The notes beneath the pieces were generated by a model. That model was not told the DNA's origin, searched no databases, and saw nothing but the letters and a program-made list of their open reading frames with translations. Below, one piece after another: positions 35,377 through 45,389 of a stretch of 64,000 bases of DNA. The first letter of the stretch is position 1; each line of letters opens with the position of its first letter. This DNA is from Ignavibacteriales bacterium (GTDB taxonomy: Bacteria > Bacteroidota > Ignavibacteria > Ignavibacteriales > Ignavibacteriaceae): the NCBI GenBank assembly GCA_016707115.1, contig JADJIH010000003.1:1-64000 (forward strand), in the 5' to 3' direction. Position numbers and translations under genes: made by a program.

Positions 35377-35402
35377 CTTAAAATAAGTTAAAGATAAAAT
35401 AA

Positions 35403-35498
35403 CTATCTTATTCTTTTTTTATGTCTGTTCTTACGTAATCGTTTTTTTCTTTTGTGTGTAGACATTTTATGGCGTTTTCTTTTTTTACCACAAGGCAT
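35403..35498 (-). CDS. mS38/bS22-like small ribosomal protein (AURKAIP1/COX24 domain)
   Basis: A 31-residue, extremely basic protein beginning MPCGKKRKRHKMSTHKRKKR and ending RKNRHKKRIR. This is the short AURKAIP1/COX24-domain protein found in Bacteroidota and relatives, homologous to mitochondrial mS38 and mycobacterial bS22, small-subunit ribosomal proteins. AAGGAG precedes the ATG by 10 bases. It is easily missed because of its length. It lies 26 bp after the zinc-ribbon/TPR gene and is probably in its operon. The ribosomal role in this lineage is inferred from family. Confidence 0.85.
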   Translation of the reverse strand: MPCGKKRKRHKMSTHKRKKRLRKNRHKKRIR

Positions 35499-35524
35499 CG
35501 TTTTTTTCTCCTTTAAGAAATTTA

Positions 35525-36232
35525 CTAATGATTATTCAATAACTGTTCTGCTTTTTTTCCAACTTCACTTGTTGGATTTAGATCATAGGCTTTTTTAAGC
35601 CACTCTTTTGATTTCTCAATATTCCCCGCTGAAAGATTTACAACACCAAGATTTAGGTGTGCAATCTGATGATCAGGCACATATTTTAATGCTGTTTCCA
35701 TTTCTTTTATCGCATTTGGAAAATCCTGTAGGTTAAAATAACAAACTCCCATATCAACTCGTGCATCAGCATCTTTAGGATTTTTTTCTAAATATGTTTT
35801 ATAGTTTACTATTGCTGCATCAAATAAACCTGAATCATTTTTCAGATGCGCTAGTTCAAGCAAACTTTTATAATCCTCAGGATTTTGTTTGATCTTTGCC
35901 TCTAGATCATTTATCAACTGCATATTATTAAGATTTACGCCGGAATTTGTATTTGGCTGAACTTGATCTTGATTCATTGCTGTCTGTGTTACAGGAGTAG
36001 AATCAAGAATTCCCGATGTTAAAATGATAATAGCAATAACAGCAAACCCGCCAATTAAAATTGCATATAATACCTTAGGATTTAAGGTCTTGTCACCATT
36101 ATCATTTACAACTTTTGAATCTGCAGTTTTAGAATTAGAATGTTTTGAACGAGATACTTTTACACCACATTCAGGGCAGAACTTATACTCTTTTTCAAAC
36201 TTGTATCCGCATTCATTACAAAACTTTGGCAT
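35525..36232 (-). CDS. Zinc-ribbon, membrane-anchored TPR protein
   Basis: A 235-residue protein with an N-terminal zinc ribbon (Cys5, Cys8, Cys19, Cys22 in FCNECGYKF and FCPECGVKV), a basic/polar linker, one membrane helix (about residues 53-70, YAILIGGFAVIAIIILTSG) and C-terminal tetratricopeptide repeats (three or four units from about residue 105 on). The ribbon should be cytoplasmic and the TPRs outside. It lies 6 bp after the HU gene and before the small ribosomal protein gene. Function unknown; the layout suggests a scaffold. Confidence 0.82.
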   Translation of the reverse strand: MPKFCNECGYKFEKEYKFCPECGVKVSRSKHSNSKTADSKVVNDNGDKTLNPKVLYAILIGGFAVIAIIILTSGILDSTPVTQTAMNQDQVQPNTNSGVNLNNMQLINDLEAKIKQNPEDYKSLLELAHLKNDSGLFDAAIVNYKTYLEKNPKDADARVDMGVCYFNLQDFPNAIKEMETALKYVPDHQIAHLNLGVVNLSAGNIEKSKEWLKKAYDLNPTSEVGKKAEQLLNNH

Positions 36233-36238
36233 TTAGAA

Positions 36239-36538
36239 TTAACCTTTCCTCTTTTCGCTCATTCCAACATTAACAATATCTTTAAACTCTTTTGAAAACT
36301 TAAATGTAGGTACAAAATGTTCATCAACAAAAACCTTTTCACCAGTTTTAGGATTACGAGCATTTCTGGCATTTTTCTTTTTAACCTTATAACTGCCGAA
36401 ACCACGTATTTCAATTCCACGACCTTCTTTAAGAGCTTCAATTACTGTGGAGAAAAATCCTTCAATTATAGCTTCCGTTTCAAGCTTAGTAAGCCCAGTG
36501 CCTGCAGCAACTTTATCTACAATATCAGCCTTTGTCAT
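36239..36538 (-). CDS. HU/IHF family DNA-binding protein
   Basis: A 99-residue DNA-bending protein with the family start MTKADIVDKVAAGTGLTK, the IEIRGFGSYKVKKKNARNAR beta-arm entry, and NPKTGEKVFVDEHFVPTFK. The arm sequence NARNPKTGE is that of HU/IHF proteins. It probably compacts or shapes chromosomal DNA. It is the first gene of a minus-strand group with the zinc-ribbon/TPR gene. Confidence 0.95.
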   Translation of the reverse strand: MTKADIVDKVAAGTGLTKLETEAIIEGFFSTVIEALKEGRGIEIRGFGSYKVKKKNARNARNPKTGEKVFVDEHFVPTFKFSKEFKDIVNVGMSEKRKG

Positions 36539-36789
36539 TTAAAACCTTAATAATTAATAATGTCTATTTATTTTGGCCGGGAAAATTATCAAAGATTTGT
36601 GCTAAAATCAACCTAACTGCTTATTTTATAATATATTAGAAAACACTTGAGCAATATGAAATGGCATTATTATCTCATTTTGGATAGAATTCTCTGAATC
36701 TGAACAGTAAATATTTTTTAATCTACAATTTTAACTATTTTTTGATGGTACGTGTATTGTATATAAACAGGCATATCGGAGAGAGAATT

Positions 36790-37131
36790 TTGCAGCTTAT
36801 AGAAATTATACAATTGGCACTTTTATTTTTTATCGCGTTAAGTGCGATTATTTTCCTTTTTTCATATTTGGGATACAGGACAAAGTCAAAATTAAAAGAA
36901 CTACCTAAACCGAAGTATGTATCAAAAAAAATAGAAACACAGAAAACTGAGGTCATTCAGGACTCCGTAAAAAATCCCGAATCTGAAAAATTGAAAGAAT
37001 CTGTTAAACAAAACCCCAAATTTGAAGTATATACCCCCAGTTCAGATATTAATGTTAACCAGAAATCCCAAAAATCACTCAAAAAAAAATCGCACTCACC
37101 AAAAACACTAATAATTAAACACAAATCTTAA
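36790..37131 (+). CDS. Single-helix membrane protein with basic tail, unknown
   Basis: A 113-residue protein with one N-terminal membrane helix (LALLFFIALSAIIFLFSYLG) and a long Lys/Ser-rich hydrophilic tail of about 85 residues without a recognisable fold. A TTG at 36790 has GGAGAG about 7 bases before it and is preferred to an ATG at 36745, which has no ribosome-binding site. The tail is probably disordered. No family is recognised, and the neighbours give no clue. Confidence 0.5.
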   Translation: MQLIEIIQLALLFFIALSAIIFLFSYLGYRTKSKLKELPKPKYVSKKIETQKTEVIQDSVKNPESEKLKESVKQNPKFEVYTPSSDINVNQKSQKSLKKKSHSPKTLIIKHKS

Positions 37132-37242
37132 CTTCTTACTCAGAAAATTTTATTTTATTGTGTGTTGTATGTTTAATTTAATCGCTAAATCGTTTATTAT
37201 ATTTCTAAAAATAAAATTTATTGAAAACAAAACACGAGAAAT

Positions 37243-37440
37243 ATGAAAACAGTAATAATAATTGATGGAATGTCTTGCCAGCATTGTGTAATGGCAGTAA
37301 AAAAAGAAATCCAAAAACTTGAAATTAAAAATCTTGAAGTGAAAATTGGTGAGGCATTAATTGAATATGATGAAAATAAAGTAAGCGAAAAAAATATTCA
37401 GCAGGCCATTGAAGATGCAGGATTTGTTGTCGTTAAATAA
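37243..37440 (+). CDS. copZ: Heavy-metal-associated domain protein (copper chaperone-like)
   Basis: A 65-residue HMA domain with the metal-binding motif GMSCQHC (Cys12, Cys15) and the closing AIEDAGFVV. It is expected to carry Cu(I) to the adjacent P-type ATPase. It lies 9 bp before copA on the same strand. Family specificity cannot be fixed from the motif alone, but the neighbour is a Cu-type ATPase. Confidence 0.85.
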   Translation: MKTVIIIDGMSCQHCVMAVKKEIQKLEIKNLEVKIGEALIEYDENKVSEKNIQQAIEDAGFVVVK

Positions 37441-37449
37441 TAGTTTAAA

Positions 37450-39668
37450 ATGAAACAGATTTTAGCAGAAAAAATTTCGTTGCCAGTTGAAGGGATGACT
37501 TGTGCAAGTTGTGTTGCACGAGTTGAAAAAGCTATCACAAAATTTGAAGGTGTTTCTGCGGTTAACGTAAATTTAGCTACAGAAAAAGTCACATTAGAAT
37601 ATGATCCTTCTCTAGTTGATTTGAATGAAATTGCAGCAACAGTAGAAGATATTGGTTATAAGATAGATTTAACAATTCTACAAAAAGAAAATAATCCCCC
37701 GCAAGAAAAAACTAACTATGTTGATTCACATCTTAATGAACTTAAAAGTGATTTAATATTTGCTGTTGTGCTAACGATTCCTATTTTGATTATTAACATG
37801 GGAATGATGTGGGAAAGTATTTTCCTTATTAATTTCTTAAACGTTGATCAGATAAATAAAACACTTTTGATATTAACAACCCCGGTACTTTTTATATCTG
37901 GTAAAAGATTTTATAAAATATTCTGGAATAACCTGAATCATTTTTCTGCAGATATGAATTCGTTAGTTGCAATTGGAACGGGTGCAGCCTATTTATTTAG
38001 TCTTCTGCTTACTTTATTCCCAGAAATATTTCCACATTCTAAACAAAACAACCATGAGCTGTAATTATCACTCTTATACTTTTAGGGCGATGGTTGGAAA
38101 GTAGAGCCAAATCAAAAACTGGTTCTGCGATAAAAAAATTAATTGAACTACAGCCGAAAACTGCAATTGTGAAAGAACAAAACCGCGAAATTGAAAAACA
38201 GATAGATGAATTGAAGCCTGGCGATATAATCGTGATTAAACCCGGCAGCAAAATACCAGCGGATGGAATTATCACCTCCGGCGCATCCTCTGTAAATGAA
38301 GCAATGATAACCGGTGAGAGCATACCCGTTGAAAAGTTTATCGGTTCTAAAGTAATAGGTGGTACAATAAATATTACAGGTTATTTTGAATTCGAAATAT
38401 CTACTATCGGAAAAAATTCAGTTCTTGGGCAAATAATAAAATTTGTTGAAGAAGCGCAAGGATCAAAAGCTCCAATCCAAAATCTTGCGGATAAAGTAGC
38501 GTCAATATTCGTCCCTGTTGTAGTGCTTATTGCAATAGTTACATTTGTCATTTGGATGATTATAAAACCAGATGATTTAAGTATTGCAATTATGAATTTT
38601 GTTGCAGTGCTTATAATCGCCTGCCCTTGCGCACTTGGATTAGCGACACCAACGGCGTTAATTGTTGGAATGGGAAAGGCCGCACAAAATGGAATCTTGT
38701 TTAAGAATGGAGAAAGTTTAGAAGAACTTCATCGATCTGATACAATTGTGTTTGATAAAACCGGTACTATTACTGAAGGGAAATTATCTGTAAAAAATAT
38801 TTTCTTTAAAGATGTATCAGAAGCTGAATTTTTATCTACTTTATCTTCACTTGAAAGTAAATCTGAACATCCTGTTGCAAAAGCTATAACTGAATACTCT
38901 GATAATAAAAATATTAAACCGCTACTGATTACGGAATTTGAAAATAAACCAGGCAAGGGCATCAAAGGGAGAACCGATAATAAAGTATTATTGGCTGGTA
39001 ACGAATCTTTTATGATAGAGAATAAAATTGATTTAACTTTATTAAAATCCGAAATGAAAAAAGATATCGTTCAATATTCATCGCTTTTTTTTCTTGCAAT
39101 CGATGGTGAGTTGAAAGGATTTGTTTCTGTAATCGATTCCGTAAAAAGTAATTCCTTAGAAGTGATTAATGAAATCAAAGAAATGAAATTAGAACCAATA
39201 CTGCTTTCCGGCGATAATGAAAATGTAACAAAATATATTTCAACGATTACCGGAATTGAAAAATATGAATCTGGTGTCTTACCTGAACATAAATCCGGTA
39301 AAATAAAAACATTACAGAATGCAGGAAGAAAAGTAATTATGGTTGGCGATGGTATCAATGATGCTCCGGCACTTGTTCAAAGTAATGTAGGGATAGCAAT
39401 TGGAAATGGAACTGATGTTGCGATTGACAGTGCTGATGTTGTTTTGATTAGTGGTGATTTGAGTGGAGTTGTAAAATCAATTAAACTTTCCAAGCGAACA
39501 ATAGCAGTAATAAAACAGAATTTATTCTGGGCATTTATTTATAATGTTATCGGAATCCCTTTAGCAGCAACTGGATTACTAAATCCTATGTTTGCAGCAT
39601 TAGCAATGTCACTTAGTTCTGTGTCTGTGATCAGCAACTCACTTAGGTTAAAAAAAGTAAAGTTATAA
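37450..39668 (+). pseudogene. copA: Copper-exporting P1B-type ATPase CopA, frame-broken
   Basis: The first frame (37450-38064) has an HMA domain with GMTCASC (Cys18, Cys21) and the first membrane helices up to LLTLFPEIFPHS. The second frame resumes at about 38058 (AVIITLILLGRWLESRAK) and runs to 39668 with TGES, the Cu-type CPC motif in IACPCALG, DKTGT, SGDN and GDGINDAP. Between them a short stretch that should read like VYYEAAAV is missing and the frame is lost, so one or more bases are deleted near 38055. All catalytic motifs outside that point are intact. It could be a recent mutation or an assembly error. No CopY or CueR regulator is seen. Confidence 0.85.
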
Positions 39669-39691
39669 AAAAACCGGAACTAGTCCGGTTT
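39667..39691 (-). terminator. Rho-independent terminator of the IMPDH-family gene
   Basis: AAACCGGA/TCCGGTTT forms an 8-bp stem with a 5-base loop. Read on the minus strand it is followed by a run of seven T residues, 25 bp after the stop of the IMPDH-family gene. It lies just after copA but on the plus strand there is no T-run. Confidence 0.85.
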
Positions 39692-39715
39692 AAGGATTTC
39701 AGCTTAAGATCAATA

Positions 39716-40729
39716 TTACATTCTTGGCAGGCGTTCTAAATATGAACTGTTGCTTAGTATTGCAAAAGTTTCAGTTTTTCTAAGTTCTTCTAAATTTAAA
39801 CAGTTCATATAACTCATAGAACTTTTTAATCCATCAGATATCCCATCAATAACACTTTTTACTGCTCCCTTATAGGCAACCATAGTTTCTTCACCTTCAA
39901 TAAACTCATTGCGCATTTTTACTCCAAACGAAGCAGAACCACGATATTTTTTCCAGAGTTGTCCGTTATATTTTATTACCTCACCTGGTGTTTCTCTAGT
40001 TCCTGATAACATTCTTCCTAACATTACAACATCAGCCCCTAATGCAATTGCTTTTGCTACATCGCCAGGACTTTTAACTCCGCCATCCGCAATAATTTTT
40101 ATTTTAAGTTTTTTATTTTTTCTGGCAAATAAAATATTTAACAATGATGATACTTGTCCAATTCCAATTCCGGTTTGTATTGATGTTGTGCAGACACTTC
40201 CGCTGCCGATTCCAACACGCACTGCATCTGCACCAGCATTTTCAAGTTGTTCAAGACTGCCTCCGTGAGCAATGTTGCCGATAATAACTTGAACATTAAA
40301 CTTCTTTTTAATCATCTCAGTCTTTTTTAAAACTTCTTTGTTATTTGCATTAGCTGTATCAATACAAATCAAATAATTTTTCTCAGCTATTTTTTCAATA
40401 GTCTTTAAATTGGAATTCAATGCTATGGATACTGCTTTTATTCCTTTTCCATTTTTCGAATTTAATACTGCATCAAGAGAAGAATCAAATCGATTTAAAA
40501 TTCCAAGACTGCCAAGATTTGATAATTCCTTTGCCATTTCAATTCCGGTTACAGAATCCATTGGACTTGAAATTACAGGCACATTAAGTTTCAATCCAAG
40601 AAAAGAGCAATTAGTAGATGCTTCACTTCTTGATTTTATTCTGGATACCTCTGTAGGTATTAGACTGATATCATCATAAGTTAAAGATTGATTGAACTCA
40701 TTTAATTCAACTTTAGTGTAGACTTTCAT
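39716..40729 (-). CDS. IMP dehydrogenase/GMP reductase family protein without CBS domains
   Basis: A 337-residue TIM-barrel enzyme of the IMPDH/GMPR family. SSPMDSVTG, RVGIGSGSVCTT with catalytic Cys180, IADGGVKSPGDVAKAIALGADVVMLG in two parts, and the flap YRGSASFGVKM are present. There is no room for CBS domains. The short length and GSGSVCTT loop favour GMP reductase (GMP to IMP), but short IMPDH-like proteins exist. It starts 17 bp after pepF, with AGGATATAA before the ATG, so the two are probably cotranscribed. Confidence 0.8.
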   Translation of the reverse strand: MKVYTKVELNEFNQSLTYDDISLIPTEVSRIKSRSEASTNCSFLGLKLNVPVISSPMDSVTGIEMAKELSNLGSLGILNRFDSSLDAVLNSKNGKGIKAVSIALNSNLKTIEKIAEKNYLICIDTANANNKEVLKKTEMIKKKFNVQVIIGNIAHGGSLEQLENAGADAVRVGIGSGSVCTTSIQTGIGIGQVSSLLNILFARKNKKLKIKIIADGGVKSPGDVAKAIALGADVVMLGRMLSGTRETPGEVIKYNGQLWKKYRGSASFGVKMRNEFIEGEETMVAYKGAVKSVIDGISDGLKSSMSYMNCLNLEELRKTETFAILSNSSYLERLPRM

Positions 40730-40746
40730 TTATATCCTGTATTTGT

Positions 40747-42594
40747 TCAAATTAAGTTTTCTATTTCATCAATTATTTGATTCATCTTTGTTGTTACCGC
40801 TAAGATCGGTTCTTGCGAATTCATATTAACTCCGGCTTTATCCAAAATATTAATTGGATAATCAGAACTGCCGGCTTTTAGAAAATCCAAGTATTTTTGT
40901 ACAGCAGGCTCACCATCAGATTTTACTTTTAATGCAAGCGCTTCTGATGCCGCAAAACCAGTAGCATATTGATATACATAAAAGTTATAATAAAAATGCG
41001 GCACTCTTGCCCAGGTATAACTTTCTTCTTCATCAATTTTCATTTCGGGTCCCCAATATTTTTGATAAACATCTTTATAGAGTTTGCATAAAACATCAGG
41101 AGTCAACGCTTCTCCACTTTCAGCTTTGTAATGTGTAAGTGATTCAAACTCAGCAAACATTACTTGTCTGTAAACAGTGGTTGTAATGTTATTAAGATAT
41201 TTTTCTAACAAGAAAAGCTTTTCTTCTTTTGATTCAGAAATTTTGATCAAATGATCAAGCAAAAGATTTTCATTAAACGTGGATGCAACTTCAGCAAGAA
41301 AGATTGAGTAATTAGCATAAGTATATGGTTGATGCAGCCCCGTATAATATGAATGCATATTGTGTCCCATTTCGTGCGCAAGAGTAAAAACATCGTTTAA
41401 CAAATCTGTCCAGTTCAACAAAACATAAGGATGCACTCCAAATGTTGTACCCGAAGAATAAGCGCCGCTCCGTTTTGCTTTTGTTTCGTAAACATCAACC
41501 CATCTGTTGTCAAACGCCTTATTTAACGAAGTTAAATAATCTTCACCCATAATTTTCAATGAATCATTTACAATCTGCTTTGATTCTTCATAAGAATATT
41601 TTTTCTCAAGTTTCTGATCGAACAAAGTAACATAAACATCATAAGGATGAAGCTCATCAATTTTAAGAAGCTTTTTCTTTAATGAAGCCCATCTATACAT
41701 TGGTGCAATATTTTTATTTACTGCTTCAACAAGATTATCATAAACAGAAATTGGAATGTTATTTTTAAATAGTGCAGCTTCTCTAGCTGAATTATATTTC
41801 CTTGCTTTAGCATAAAAAATATTTGATTTCAAATTTCCATTAAACAAAGAACTAAAAGAATTAACATTTTCCATAAATGGTTTTAAATATGATTTGAAAG
41901 CGCGTTCGCGATAACTTCTGTCTTTAGAATAGAGAGCAGAATAAAATCGTGAATGCGACATCTCCAATTCGTTACCCTGCTCATCTTTAACTTTTGGAAA
42001 TTTTAAATCGGCATTTGTAAATAGTGAATATGTATTGTAAGGAACCTGTGTAACTTCACTTGCCATCGCAAGTAGCTCTTCCTGTTCCCTTTCAAGTGTG
42101 TGTTTTCTAAATCTTAAAAGATCATCAAATGATTGCTTGTAAATTTTTAGATCGGGATTTGAATTAATTAAACCAATTAATTTTTCTTCATCTGTTTTAA
42201 GAAGTTCAGGCTTGATGAATGAACTTGCTGTAAGCACTTTAGAGTAAATTTGCTTTATTCTGTCATCCATACCCTGATATTTTGTGTTCCGCATATCACT
42301 GTCTTTGGCAAGCATACAATAAAGATATAATCTTTCTAATTTCATGCCTATTTCTTCATCAAACTTAAGACAGGCTAATAAAGTTACGGATGAATCTGTA
42401 ATTCTTCCTTCAAATTGGGCATAGCCTATAATACTTTCCTCAACGAACTTAAAATCTATTTCCCATTCCTCATCGGAACTGTAAATATCTGTTAAATTCC
42501 ATTTGTATTGCTCCTCTATTTCCTCTCGGGTAGGTACTTCGATTGTATGAGTGTCTGGATTGTATATTCTTGTAATTAAATTGTGGTTGAACAT
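40747..42594 (-). CDS. pepF: Oligoendopeptidase F
   Basis: An M3-family zinc metallopeptidase that cleaves short peptides in the cytoplasm. The zinc motif HEMGH lies near residue 406 in TLAHEMGHNMHSYYT, followed about 25 residues later by the third ligand region (FLAEVASTFNE). No signal peptide. The length of 615 residues is normal for PepF. The gene precedes the IMPDH-family gene on the same strand. Confidence 0.95.
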   Translation of the reverse strand: MFNHNLITRIYNPDTHTIEVPTREEIEEQYKWNLTDIYSSDEEWEIDFKFVEESIIGYAQFEGRITDSSVTLLACLKFDEEIGMKLERLYLYCMLAKDSDMRNTKYQGMDDRIKQIYSKVLTASSFIKPELLKTDEEKLIGLINSNPDLKIYKQSFDDLLRFRKHTLEREQEELLAMASEVTQVPYNTYSLFTNADLKFPKVKDEQGNELEMSHSRFYSALYSKDRSYRERAFKSYLKPFMENVNSFSSLFNGNLKSNIFYAKARKYNSAREAALFKNNIPISVYDNLVEAVNKNIAPMYRWASLKKKLLKIDELHPYDVYVTLFDQKLEKKYSYEESKQIVNDSLKIMGEDYLTSLNKAFDNRWVDVYETKAKRSGAYSSGTTFGVHPYVLLNWTDLLNDVFTLAHEMGHNMHSYYTGLHQPYTYANYSIFLAEVASTFNENLLLDHLIKISESKEEKLFLLEKYLNNITTTVYRQVMFAEFESLTHYKAESGEALTPDVLCKLYKDVYQKYWGPEMKIDEEESYTWARVPHFYYNFYVYQYATGFAASEALALKVKSDGEPAVQKYLDFLKAGSSDYPINILDKAGVNMNSQEPILAVTTKMNQIIDEIENLI

Positions 42595-42658
42595 TCATAT
42601 CCCCAAATAGTATATGGAAAATTAATTAATTCTACTTTTCGATCTGAGTACAAAGTAA

Positions 42659-43735
42659 TCATTTGATTAAAATCATTTTTTTTGATTGAACTTGATTACC
42701 AACTTTTAGTTGATAGAAATATACTCCGCTAGGGAATTTAGAATTAAGGGTTACGAGCTTAGAATGAATACCTTCACTCAAATACTCATTTACAATAGTT
42801 TCTAATTCTTCCCCAAGAGAGTTATATAATTTTAATGTAACATTTGAGCCAACTGGTAACTGCCAACTAATTTTTGTGCTAGGATTAAATGGATTTGGAT
42901 AATTCTGATAAAGCTTAAAATTATTTACTAATTCAAAATTGTTTTCTTCCAAACCAGAAATTGGTGTAGTTATGTTTGATTCTAATCCAGGAATCTTAAA
43001 TGCCGGAAATCCTAAATATGACAGATCAACATTAGTTGTTGGAATATAACTTTTAACTTTCCAATTGTCTGGGGCTAACCAAACAGTGTTTTCAACACCA
43101 AACATTTTTACTGGAATGATATTTAATAATAAATAACTTATTCTAACTTCCAATAAAAACTTTTTGCAGTCAAAGATGCCGATTGCTGTGTTTAAAGATT
43201 CATCCTGCAATTTCTTACCTATTAATTCAAATCTTATAGTAGCTGAAATTGTATTGACGGTAATAGCAGTGTCTTTTTTGAATATCTGATATTCTATGTT
43301 GTTTCCTGATGAAAACCGGTAATAAGAATACCAGCCTTTTAATGAAGTAAAAAACGTTACAAAATTAATTCCTAAAGTCGTATCAACATTCCCAAGTAAT
43401 CCGGATAATAATTCCGGGTCAAAATATTCAAATCCATTTGATGATTCAAAATTGTAATATATTGAATCAGTATATGGTTGAAAGTTAATAGTGCTTTGAG
43501 GACCCGTTTTACTTAAAACTACATTTGCATTCTTTCCATTATATTGGGAGGTAACGGCAAATGAATCTATTGAGAAAAATTTCTGCTCGTTTACCGGATT
43601 ATTGAGAGAATCAAGTGGTACTGATTCATAATTCCATTTATAACCTGTTTGAGATGGAAAATATGTTGAGGCTGTTTGAGCTAAAATCGACTGACAAATA
43701 AATAAAAATAAAATTACAGATATTCTAAAATTCAT
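42659..43735 (-). CDS. Secreted protein with type IX (Por) sorting domain
   Basis: A 358-residue protein with a signal peptide (ending near SILAQ), a central region of unknown fold, and a C-terminal sorting domain of about 80 residues: YQNYPNPFNPSTKISWQLP, then LKLYNSLGEELETIVN, then FPSGVYFYQLKVGN and KKMILIK. This is the typical Ignavibacteria type A sorting domain, so the protein is likely exported by the T9SS to the cell surface. ATG 43735 is preceded by GGAAAA. No T9SS component genes are in the window. Confidence 0.85.
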   Translation of the reverse strand: MNFRISVILFLFICQSILAQTASTYFPSQTGYKWNYESVPLDSLNNPVNEQKFFSIDSFAVTSQYNGKNANVVLSKTGPQSTINFQPYTDSIYYNFESSNGFEYFDPELLSGLLGNVDTTLGINFVTFFTSLKGWYSYYRFSSGNNIEYQIFKKDTAITVNTISATIRFELIGKKLQDESLNTAIGIFDCKKFLLEVRISYLLLNIIPVKMFGVENTVWLAPDNWKVKSYIPTTNVDLSYLGFPAFKIPGLESNITTPISGLEENNFELVNNFKLYQNYPNPFNPSTKISWQLPVGSNVTLKLYNSLGEELETIVNEYLSEGIHSKLVTLNSKFPSGVYFYQLKVGNQVQSKKMILIK

Positions 43736-43883
43736 TTTTTCCAAGTGTTTATTAATCGGGTACTAATATAAGAAAACTAATTTTTTATTGCATATAATTA
43801 ACTATCAATAATTATATACTAAAAATCAGAATGATTATTAGAAATGAGCATTTCTGCGACTAAAAGGATATTACAGCTACCTT

Positions 43884-45389
43884 CTATTGAGGAATTTTAG
43901 CCCATTCAGGAAATGTATTCAAATCAAAAATGATTGAACCTATAAAGTAGACCAGCAGTGCAATAACAATTACACTAATGAGATTGAGTGCAAATCCCGT
44001 TTTTGCCATATCTGATATTTTCAATCTCTTACTTGCAAAAACAATTGTGTTAGGTGGCGTTCCAACAGGCATCATAAATGCCATAGAGGCTGATAATGTC
44101 GCCGCAATCATAAGCAGCAATGGATTTATTCCAATAGCAACTGAAACTGATGCAAGGATAGGGAGAATCATTTGAGTTGTGGCAGTGTTGGATGTGAGTT
44201 CAGTCAGAAAATTAATAATCGTGCAAATTATTAGAACCAGTACAAAAACCGGAATATGTGATAGACCACGTAAATTGTTTCCAATAAATTGTGATAACCC
44301 ACTTGAACTGAACGCAGTTGCCAATGCAAATCCGCCGCCAAATAGGAGAATTATTCCCCAGGGAATTTGCTCAAAAACATTTGCCGCAAGTATAGTTTTT
44401 TGTTTTTCATTTTTTGATGGAAACAGAAAAAGTAAAAAAGCCATTGTAATTGCAATCGTTCCGTCATCTATAAAATCCGGAACTGAAAAAAATGATGACC
44501 ATCCTGTGATTTTTATAAACCCAAGATTTAAATCCGTTCTAAATATCCACAGAAAAGAAGTTATACTAAAAATTACTGCTATTACTTTTTCAGGAAAAGA
44601 AAAACTGCCAAGTGAATTGTATTCATTTTTAATGAAGTCTTTACCAATTCTTATGCTCTTATTTGATTTGAAAAATATTTTGGATAAGAGAATTGCTGTA
44701 AGAATTAAAAGAAGAACTGTTATTGGAAATGCGAGCAACATCCAATCACCAAAAGATATTTGCGGTGCACTTGGAAAAGCAATTTTATGTATTCTAACCA
44801 ATGCTAAATTTGGTGGAGTACCAATTAAAGTAGCAATTCCTCCAATTGAACAGGAATATGCAATTCCCAACAATACTGATTTTGAAAAATTTTTAGTTTC
44901 CTCTTTTCCAAATTCATTTTCAATTTTTGTAATGACTGCTAATGCTATTGGCAACATCATAACTGCAGTTGCTGTGTTTGAAATCCACATAGAGAGGAAT
45001 GTAGCCGAAAACATAAACCCAAATAAAATTGAATTTGCTGTTCCTCCAAATATTGAAATAATTTTAAGAGCAATTCGTTTATGCAATCCCCAATTTTCCA
45101 TTGCAATAGCAAGCATAAATCCGCCAATAAATAGAAAGATTACAGAGTTTATGTACGAACCTGAAATTTCAGAACCGGATAAAACACCGAGAAGCGGAAA
45201 AAAAACTAATGGAACTAAAGATGTTGCAGCCATTGGCAAAGCCTCTGTAATCCACCAGATTGCCATAAGAACAGCAACTGCAGCAACTTTACCAACATTC
45301 GGGTTTTCGGGATCAGGATTAAAAAAAATCAGAATTATCAGAAAGGATATCAGCCCAACAACAAAACCTATTTTTTGTATTCTCTGCAT
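43884..45389 (-). CDS. SLC13/DASS family sodium:anion (dicarboxylate or sulfate) symporter
   Basis: A 501-residue polytopic transporter with about eleven helices. Recognised DASS motifs are WWITEALPMAATSLVP, the SNT signature SNTATAVMMLPIAL, GTPPNLALV, the repeat SNTATTQMILPILA, and VGTPPNTIVFAS. These two SNT/GTPPN pairs bind sodium and substrate. Substrate (di- and tricarboxylate versus sulfate) cannot be told from the sequence. It has no close operon neighbour. Confidence 0.92.
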   Translation of the reverse strand: MQRIQKIGFVVGLISFLIILIFFNPDPENPNVGKVAAVAVLMAIWWITEALPMAATSLVPLVFFPLLGVLSGSEISGSYINSVIFLFIGGFMLAIAMENWGLHKRIALKIISIFGGTANSILFGFMFSATFLSMWISNTATAVMMLPIALAVITKIENEFGKEETKNFSKSVLLGIAYSCSIGGIATLIGTPPNLALVRIHKIAFPSAPQISFGDWMLLAFPITVLLLILTAILLSKIFFKSNKSIRIGKDFIKNEYNSLGSFSFPEKVIAVIFSITSFLWIFRTDLNLGFIKITGWSSFFSVPDFIDDGTIAITMAFLLFLFPSKNEKQKTILAANVFEQIPWGIILLFGGGFALATAFSSSGLSQFIGNNLRGLSHIPVFVLVLIICTIINFLTELTSNTATTQMILPILASVSVAIGINPLLLMIAATLSASMAFMMPVGTPPNTIVFASKRLKISDMAKTGFALNLISVIVIALLVYFIGSIIFDLNTFPEWAKIPQ

